From positions 1 through 64,000 of the forward strand of contig NZ_JBEXMJ010000003.1 in NCBI RefSeq assembly GCF_040610475.1: a stretch of DNA of 64,000 nucleotides. Direction: 5' to 3'. Position numbers and translations under genes: made by a program. A model generated the notes under the pieces. That model saw only the letters and a list, made by a program, of their open reading frames with translations. It was not told the DNA's origin and did not search any database. This stretch comes from Actinopolymorpha sp. NPDC004070 (GTDB lineage Bacteria > Actinomycetota > Actinomycetes > Propionibacteriales > Actinopolymorphaceae). Below are positions 60,489 through 64,000 of the stretch, piece by piece; the first letter of the stretch is position 1, and each line of letters opens with the position of its first letter.

Positions 60489-60797
60489 TCAATCCCGGGC
60501 TGAGGAGCCGGCGGCCAGTTGGTTGAGCACGGCCAGGTGCTTGGCGAAGGCTGTTCGCCCGGCCCTGGTCGCCGCCAGCCAGGTCCGCGGTCGCCGGCCG
60601 ACCTGGCCCTTGGTGACCTTGACGTAGCCGGCCTCCTCCAGTGTCGTCACGTGCTGGGACAGCACGGAGTCGGTGATCTCCACCGTGTCGCGGACGAAGC
60701 GGAACTCCACCTTGTCCGCGGGCAGCAGCGCCGCCATGATCGAGAACCTGGTCGGGTTGTGAATCACGGTGTCGAGCTGGTGACGTGGATGGCTCAC
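60489..60797 (-). CDS. Winged-helix transcriptional regulator (ArsR/MarR-like)
   Basis: The 102-residue protein is a minimal winged helix: TVIHNPTRFSIMAALLPADK, FVRDTVEITDSVLSQHVTTL (the recognition helix) and YVKVTKGQVGRRPRTWLAAT as the wing. No metal-binding cysteines are present. It is translated with overlap (GTGA) after the membrane-protein gene at 60794. A strong palindrome upstream of that gene is its likely operator, giving autoregulation. The same two-gene pattern of small regulator plus membrane protein is common in actinobacteria; the signal is unknown. Confidence 0.85.
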   Translation of the reverse strand: MSHPRHQLDTVIHNPTRFSIMAALLPADKVEFRFVRDTVEITDSVLSQHVTTLEEAGYVKVTKGQVGRRPRTWLAATRAGRTAFAKHLAVLNQLAAGSSARD

Positions 60798-61240
60798 GCA
60801 CGCCTCCGCTCGAGCGCGGCCAGGGCGGGGAAGGGCACCGCCAGGACGAGGGCGGCCAGGGCCCACCAGCCGAGTGAGTCGTCGGCCCGCCAGCGGACGA
60901 TCGGGCCGAGCACGAACAGGTAGCCCCCGAACCAGATCACGGTGGCCACCAGCAGCCGGCGGCCCGCCCCGTGCGGCTGGACGTCGTGCGAGTCCGCCCA
61001 CCAGGCCAGCAGGCCCATCGCCACCGCCCAGGCACCGGACGCGACGTACCGCGCGAAGCCGTCCGGGAACAGCGCCTCGATCGCCACGATCAGCCCGAAC
61101 GCCAGAACCCCTACCAGCAACAGGTATTGCGGCCACCAGCGTCCCGCCGTGCGGGTCCGTTCGCTCGCCCGGGACGCGTCGGTCAGGGCCGTGCGGGCGT
61201 CGGAGGGGCTCGGACCGGGGCCGGAGCTGTGCTCGCTCAT
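60794..61240 (-). CDS. Small membrane protein co-transcribed with the winged-helix regulator
   Basis: The 148-residue protein has a polar N-terminal 35 residues and four membrane helices: PQYLLLVGVLAFGLIVAIEA, VASGAWAVAMGLLAWWADSH, LLVATVIWFGGYLFVLGPIV and LGWWALAALVLAVPFPALAA. I recognise no family. GAGGAG is placed directly before the ATG at 61240. The stop overlaps the regulator start by four bases, so the two proteins are made together; it may sense or use the same signal. Confidence 0.75.
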   Translation of the reverse strand: MSEHSSGPGPSPSDARTALTDASRASERTRTAGRWWPQYLLLVGVLAFGLIVAIEALFPDGFARYVASGAWAVAMGLLAWWADSHDVQPHGAGRRLLVATVIWFGGYLFVLGPIVRWRADDSLGWWALAALVLAVPFPALAALERRRA

Positions 61241-61256
61241 CGCTCTCCTCAAGCTT

Positions 61257-61285
61257 GAAGTACTTTAGAAACCATAAACTACTTC
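61257..61285. promoter_or_regulatory. Palindromic operator upstream of the regulator operon
   Basis: GAAGTACTTT at 61257-61266 and AAACTACTTC at 61276-61285 are inverted repeats with one mismatch around a nine-base spacer. The element is AT-rich in a GC-rich setting and ends 17 bases before the first ATG of the operon. It is the expected operator of the winged-helix protein encoded there. Confidence 0.6.
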
Positions 61286-61321
61286 GAGCGTGCGAGGCAA
61301 CCGGGAGGCATCCCGCTCCGG

Positions 61322-61543
61322 TCAGCCGCGGATGCCGAAGATCCGCACGAACATCGGGGTGTCCACCAGCGTGTGCGGCGCGATCGCGTGGTAGGCCCAC
61401 ACGTGCGTCCAGGCGTTCGCGGTCCGCAGGGTGAGGTAGGTCCTGAACATCCCCGGCCCGGTGTAGAAGAGCACCAGGTAGAGCACGGAGATCAACGCGT
61501 CCGCGGGGGAGGCGAAGGTCGTCCAGCCGTGGGTCAGGCCCAC
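61322..61543 (-). CDS. Short membrane protein or C-terminal remnant
   Basis: The frame ending at 61322 has convincing membrane-protein sequence: FASPADALISVLYLVLFYTG, MFRTYLTLRTANAWTHVW and PHTLVDTPMFVRIFGIRG. A GTG at 61543 would give a 73-residue product with one or two helices. The sequence begins abruptly, and upstream of 61543 the plus strand carries part of a regulator, so it may be the C-terminus of a longer lost gene. I cannot name a family. Confidence 0.45.
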   Translation of the reverse strand: MGLTHGWTTFASPADALISVLYLVLFYTGPGMFRTYLTLRTANAWTHVWAYHAIAPHTLVDTPMFVRIFGIRG

Positions 61544-61564
61544 GTCGGCCTGGTGCCCGCCCGC

Positions 61565-61717
61565 GCCGCGGCGGCGACCACGGTGATGGTGGACGGTCTG
61601 TTGCTGCACATGCCCACCGACCCCGCGGGCATGCCGGCGAAGACCGCGACCGGCATCGTGGACGACCACTTGGCCCGCTGTGTCAACCTGGACACCAGTC
61701 GGAGAAAGGGACGTTGA
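61565..61717 (+). pseudogene. TetR-like regulator, C-terminal remnant
   Basis: About 50 codons read ATTVMVDGLLLHMPTDPAGM and TGIVDDHLARCVNL. This resembles the last two helices of TetR-family ligand-binding domains. It ends with a TGA whose A is the first base of the racemase ATG (TGATG). The DNA-binding domain is absent, since the upstream sequence belongs to the opposite-strand membrane fragment. The two fragments appear to be joined by a deletion. Confidence 0.4.
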
Positions 61718-62448
61718 TGCGCACCATCGGTCTGATCGGCGGCATGAGCTGGGAAAGCTCGGCGGAGTACTACCGGCTCCTCAACGAGGAGACCCGAGCT
61801 CGCCTCGGCGGGCACCACTGCGCGCCCAGCCTGCTGCTCACCGTGGACTTCGCCGAGATCGAGGCCATGCAACGCGCCGGGGCGTGGGACGCCGCGGGCG
61901 CCCGGCTGGCGCAGGCGGCCGTCGCCCTGGAGAGGGCGGGAGCGGACCTCGTGGTGCTGTGCACGAACACGATGCACCTCGTGGCGGACCGGATCACCGC
62001 GGCGATCGGCGTGCCGTTCCTGCACATCGTGGACGCCACCGCCGACCGGATCAACGCCACCGGGCTGCGCAAGGTGGGCTTGCTGGCTACCCGCTACACG
62101 ATGGAGCACCCCTTCTACCGCGACCGCATGCAAGCCCACGGCATCGAGGTGATCGTGCCGGACGAGCCCGACCGGACGCTCGTGCACGACGTCATCTACG
62201 AGGAGCTGACCCAGAACAGAGTCGAGCCGGCCTCGCGGGTGGCGTACCAGAAGGTGATGGCCGGACTGGCCGAGCGGGGTGCGCAGGCACTGATCCTGGG
62301 CTGCACCGAGATCACGCTACTGGTGGACGAGTCCGACAGCCCGGTGCCGGTGTTCGACTCCACCCGCATTCACGTGGAGGCGGCCGTGGACCTCGCGCTG
62401 TCCGACGGTTCCACGCAGCCTGCCGACGGGCTCGTCGCCCGGGCGTGA
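61717..62448 (+). CDS. Aspartate/glutamate racemase-family protein
   Basis: The 243-residue protein is a typical Asp/Glu/hydantoin racemase. It starts MRTIGLIGGMSWESSAEYYR and has the first catalytic cysteine in DLVVLCTNTMHLVAD. The second is in ALILGCTEITLLVDE. Both cysteines are needed for two-base proton transfer at the alpha carbon, without a cofactor. The opening GLIGGMSWESS is characteristic of the YgeA/aspartate racemase branch. It makes a D-amino acid, or racemises an analogue; the start overlaps the upstream remnant's stop (TGATG). Nearby genes give no pathway. Confidence 0.9.
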   Translation: MRTIGLIGGMSWESSAEYYRLLNEETRARLGGHHCAPSLLLTVDFAEIEAMQRAGAWDAAGARLAQAAVALERAGADLVVLCTNTMHLVADRITAAIGVPFLHIVDATADRINATGLRKVGLLATRYTMEHPFYRDRMQAHGIEVIVPDEPDRTLVHDVIYEELTQNRVEPASRVAYQKVMAGLAERGAQALILGCTEITLLVDESDSPVPVFDSTRIHVEAAVDLALSDGSTQPADGLVARA

Positions 62449-62688
62449 GACGCGGCCGGCGCCTTGGAGGGAGCGGACGCCTCGCCCCTGGCCGCCGGTG
62501 GCCGTCGCGGCCGGCGCCGCACCCACCGCGGCCAGCACCAGGTGCCCCGCGATGAGCCTGCGCCGATCGACCACGTCGCCCAGCCCGACGGCCACCCCGC
62601 CGACGTCGACACGGCGGCCGTGCGAAGGGAGCACTGGGCGCAAGGCCGACTTGACGGCTGGTTCCCGTGGGCGGCCTATCCTGGCCGC

Positions 62689-62898
62689 ATGAGCCCCGGA
62701 CCGGTGCCCGCCGAGCCCACGCCGCAGGGAACCGACGTGTGCCCGGTGTGCCGCGAACCGCTCCGGCCGACCTCACCGTCCACGTCGGTGGTCGACGTGC
62801 CGACCTGGAGTTGCCCGTACGACTGTGCGCTGACCGTGTGCGCGGAGGAGTGGGAACGCGCGGTTCTGGCACTTGCCCGCGAACGCCGCGGAAAATGA
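62689..62898 (+). CDS. Small cysteine-rich (zinc-ribbon-like) protein
   Basis: The 69-residue protein has TDVCPVCREPL in its first half and SCPYDCALTVCAEEW in the second, giving two pairs of cysteines that could bind a zinc ion. No other domain fits. The start ATG at 62689 gives a natural-looking protein, and it converges with the serine hydrolase gene with a 21-base gap. Between 62449 and 62688 I find no supportable gene. Confidence 0.55.
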   Translation: MSPGPVPAEPTPQGTDVCPVCREPLRPTSPSTSVVDVPTWSCPYDCALTVCAEEWERAVLALARERRGK

Positions 62899-62919
62899 CG
62901 GCGCCCGCCCGCGGGCGGT

Positions 62920-64000
62920 CTACACCGCGTCGGCGACGAGGGCGGCGATGTGCTGGGCGGTGTCGAAGTCGGAGGTCAGGCGGTTCTTGGTGAGCGCGAA
63001 CGCCAGACCGGTCGAGGTGTCGCCGAACGCGTAGGTGCCGCCCGCGCCACCCATGCCGAACGTGCCGGACGTCGACTCGGGGTCCGCACCGATCCGGCCG
63101 AGGCTGTAGCCCAGCGCCCACCGCGAGGGCATACCCATCACCTGGTCGTCGCCGACGAACGACACGGCGGACAGCTCCTTCAGCCGCTCCGGCGACACCA
63201 GCCGCACGCCGTCGACCGGGCCGAGCAGCGCGGCGTACGTCCGCGCCATCGCGCGCGCGGTCATCTTCGCGCCGGCCGGAATGTCGGCGGCCAGGATGTC
63301 GGTGCGGTTCCCGAACTCCGCGGACGGTGTCAGACCGCGAGGGGACAACGCGAAGAAGGGCGAGTCGTCCGGCAGCGAGTCCATGAACTCCGCGCTGCCC
63401 TCGGCGTCCTCGAGCCTCGCGAGCCGGCCGTGCTCGGACACCGGCATACCGAAGCAGAGCTCGTCGGCCACTCCGAGCGGCCCGGCCACCTCCTCCGCCA
63501 GCACCCGCGAGATCGGTTTGCCGGTGACCCGGCGGACGACCTCGCCGACGAGGTAGCCGAACGTGTAGGCGTGGTAGGCGGTCTTCGTGCCCGGCTCCCA
63601 CCAGGGCTCGGCGGACGCGATCCGCGCGCACATCCTGTCCCAGTCGCACACGTCCTCGGGTGTGGTGTCGGCAGCGACGGCCGGGACCCCCACCGTGTGG
63701 GTGAGGACGTGGCGCAGGGTCGCACGCTCCTTGCCGTGGGCGCCGAACTCCGGCCACACGTCGGCCAGCCGCAGGTCGTAGTCGAGCACGCCCTGCTCGG
63801 CGAGCACGTGCGCGACGGTCGCGGTGGCGCCTTTGCCCGCGGAGTATGCGTAGAAGACGGTCTCGGAGGTGACCGGCCGGCCGGTCGCGGGATCGGCCAG
63901 GCCGGCCACCGCGTCGACGATCTGCTCGCCGTGCAGGTACGCCGCGACCTGCACGCCCTGTTCCTTGCCGGACCGGACCGCCTCGTCGACGGCTCGCTGG
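62920..64000 (-). CDS. Beta-lactamase-fold serine hydrolase (esterase EstB/class C-like), partial
   Basis: The frame is open to the right edge, so the N-terminus is outside the window. The visible 360 residues have the SxxK motif in FYAYSAGKGATATVAHVLAE, with nucleophile Ser and Lys. LRHVLTHTVGVPAV follows, then the Tyr-containing KTAYHAYTFGYLVGEVVRR, and FGMGGAGGTYAF at the place of the KTG-box. This is the beta-lactamase class C/EstB fold. Such proteins are esterases or peptidases; activity on beta-lactams is uncommon. No signal peptide can be judged. It converges with the small cysteine-rich gene. Confidence 0.9.
   Translation of the reverse strand, partial: QRAVDEAVRSGKEQGVQVAAYLHGEQIVDAVAGLADPATGRPVTSETVFYAYSAGKGATATVAHVLAEQGVLDYDLRLADVWPEFGAHGKERATLRHVLTHTVGVPAVAADTTPEDVCDWDRMCARIASAEPWWEPGTKTAYHAYTFGYLVGEVVRRVTGKPISRVLAEEVAGPLGVADELCFGMPVSEHGRLARLEDAEGSAEFMDSLPDDSPFFALSPRGLTPSAEFGNRTDILAADIPAGAKMTARAMARTYAALLGPVDGVRLVSPERLKELSAVSFVGDDQVMGMPSRWALGYSLGRIGADPESTSGTFGMGGAGGTYAFGDTSTGLAFALTKNRLTSDFDTAQHIAALVADAV

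Noticed and set aside
1..64000. tRNA genes, rRNA genes, CRISPR arrays or riboswitches
   Set aside because: I looked for clover-leaf ends, spaced direct repeats and known aptamer cores on both strands and saw none.

Overview
The window is high-GC DNA with actinobacterial-type proteins throughout: Tat/lipobox secretion signals, GTG starts, APH-type kinases, WYL, HxlR and PucR-type regulators, a family 1 encapsulin and a LexA box of the CGAAC-N4-GTTCG type. It is probably chromosome of a soil actinomycete, perhaps of the Propionibacteriales (Kribbella/Actinopolymorpha-like); that placement is inference. I see no tRNA, rRNA, CRISPR array or replication origin.

Positions 1-17000 are a scarred region. 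Many genes are truncated, internally deleted or frameshifted (SDR, FMN reductase, MBL hydrolase, isochorismatase, sugar ABC permease, phage integrase, PucR-type regulator, DNA methylase), and remnants of IS481-, IS3- and probably IS21-like elements lie between them. Intact genes stand as islands: a GH15 glucoamylase/trehalase-like enzyme, a DyP peroxidase-encapsulin operon (6998-8847), an orphan Tat lipoprotein solute-binding protein, a DUF899/HxlR pair bounded by two direct copies of an IS end, and a ZIP-type metal transporter.

Positions 17000-33000 carry single-gene functions typical of an accessory resistome: phosphotransferases, small P-loop kinases, nucleotidyltransferases, GNAT acetyltransferases, an AAC(3)-type acetyltransferase, MFS exporters, an esterase and an AlkD-like repair protein. 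Several lack catalytic residues or are partly deleted. A highly charged repeat protein (27557-28237) has a paralogue at 45442-46107.

Positions 33000-48000 hold VOC proteins, an epoxide-hydrolase-like enzyme, a compact minus-strand cluster (VOC, GIY-YIG nuclease, HEAT repeat, NUDIX, P-loop kinase) opposite a WYL regulator, a LysR/MFS divergent pair, an APH(6)-like kinase, two methyltransferases (one frameshifted), an acyltransferase-3 membrane protein and a DUF305 lipoprotein.

Positions 48000-64000 hold dinB under a perfect LexA box, a tetracycline-resistance-type ribosomal protection protein with a short overlapping leader ORF, a fatty acid desaturase, a second AAC(3), a 2H phosphoesterase, a thermonuclease-like protein, a secreted PI-PLC-like enzyme, a Tat-exported PhoX-like phosphatase, an NAD-dependent epimerase, a regulator/membrane-protein operon with an evident operator, an aspartate racemase family protein and a beta-lactamase-fold serine hydrolase that runs off the right edge.
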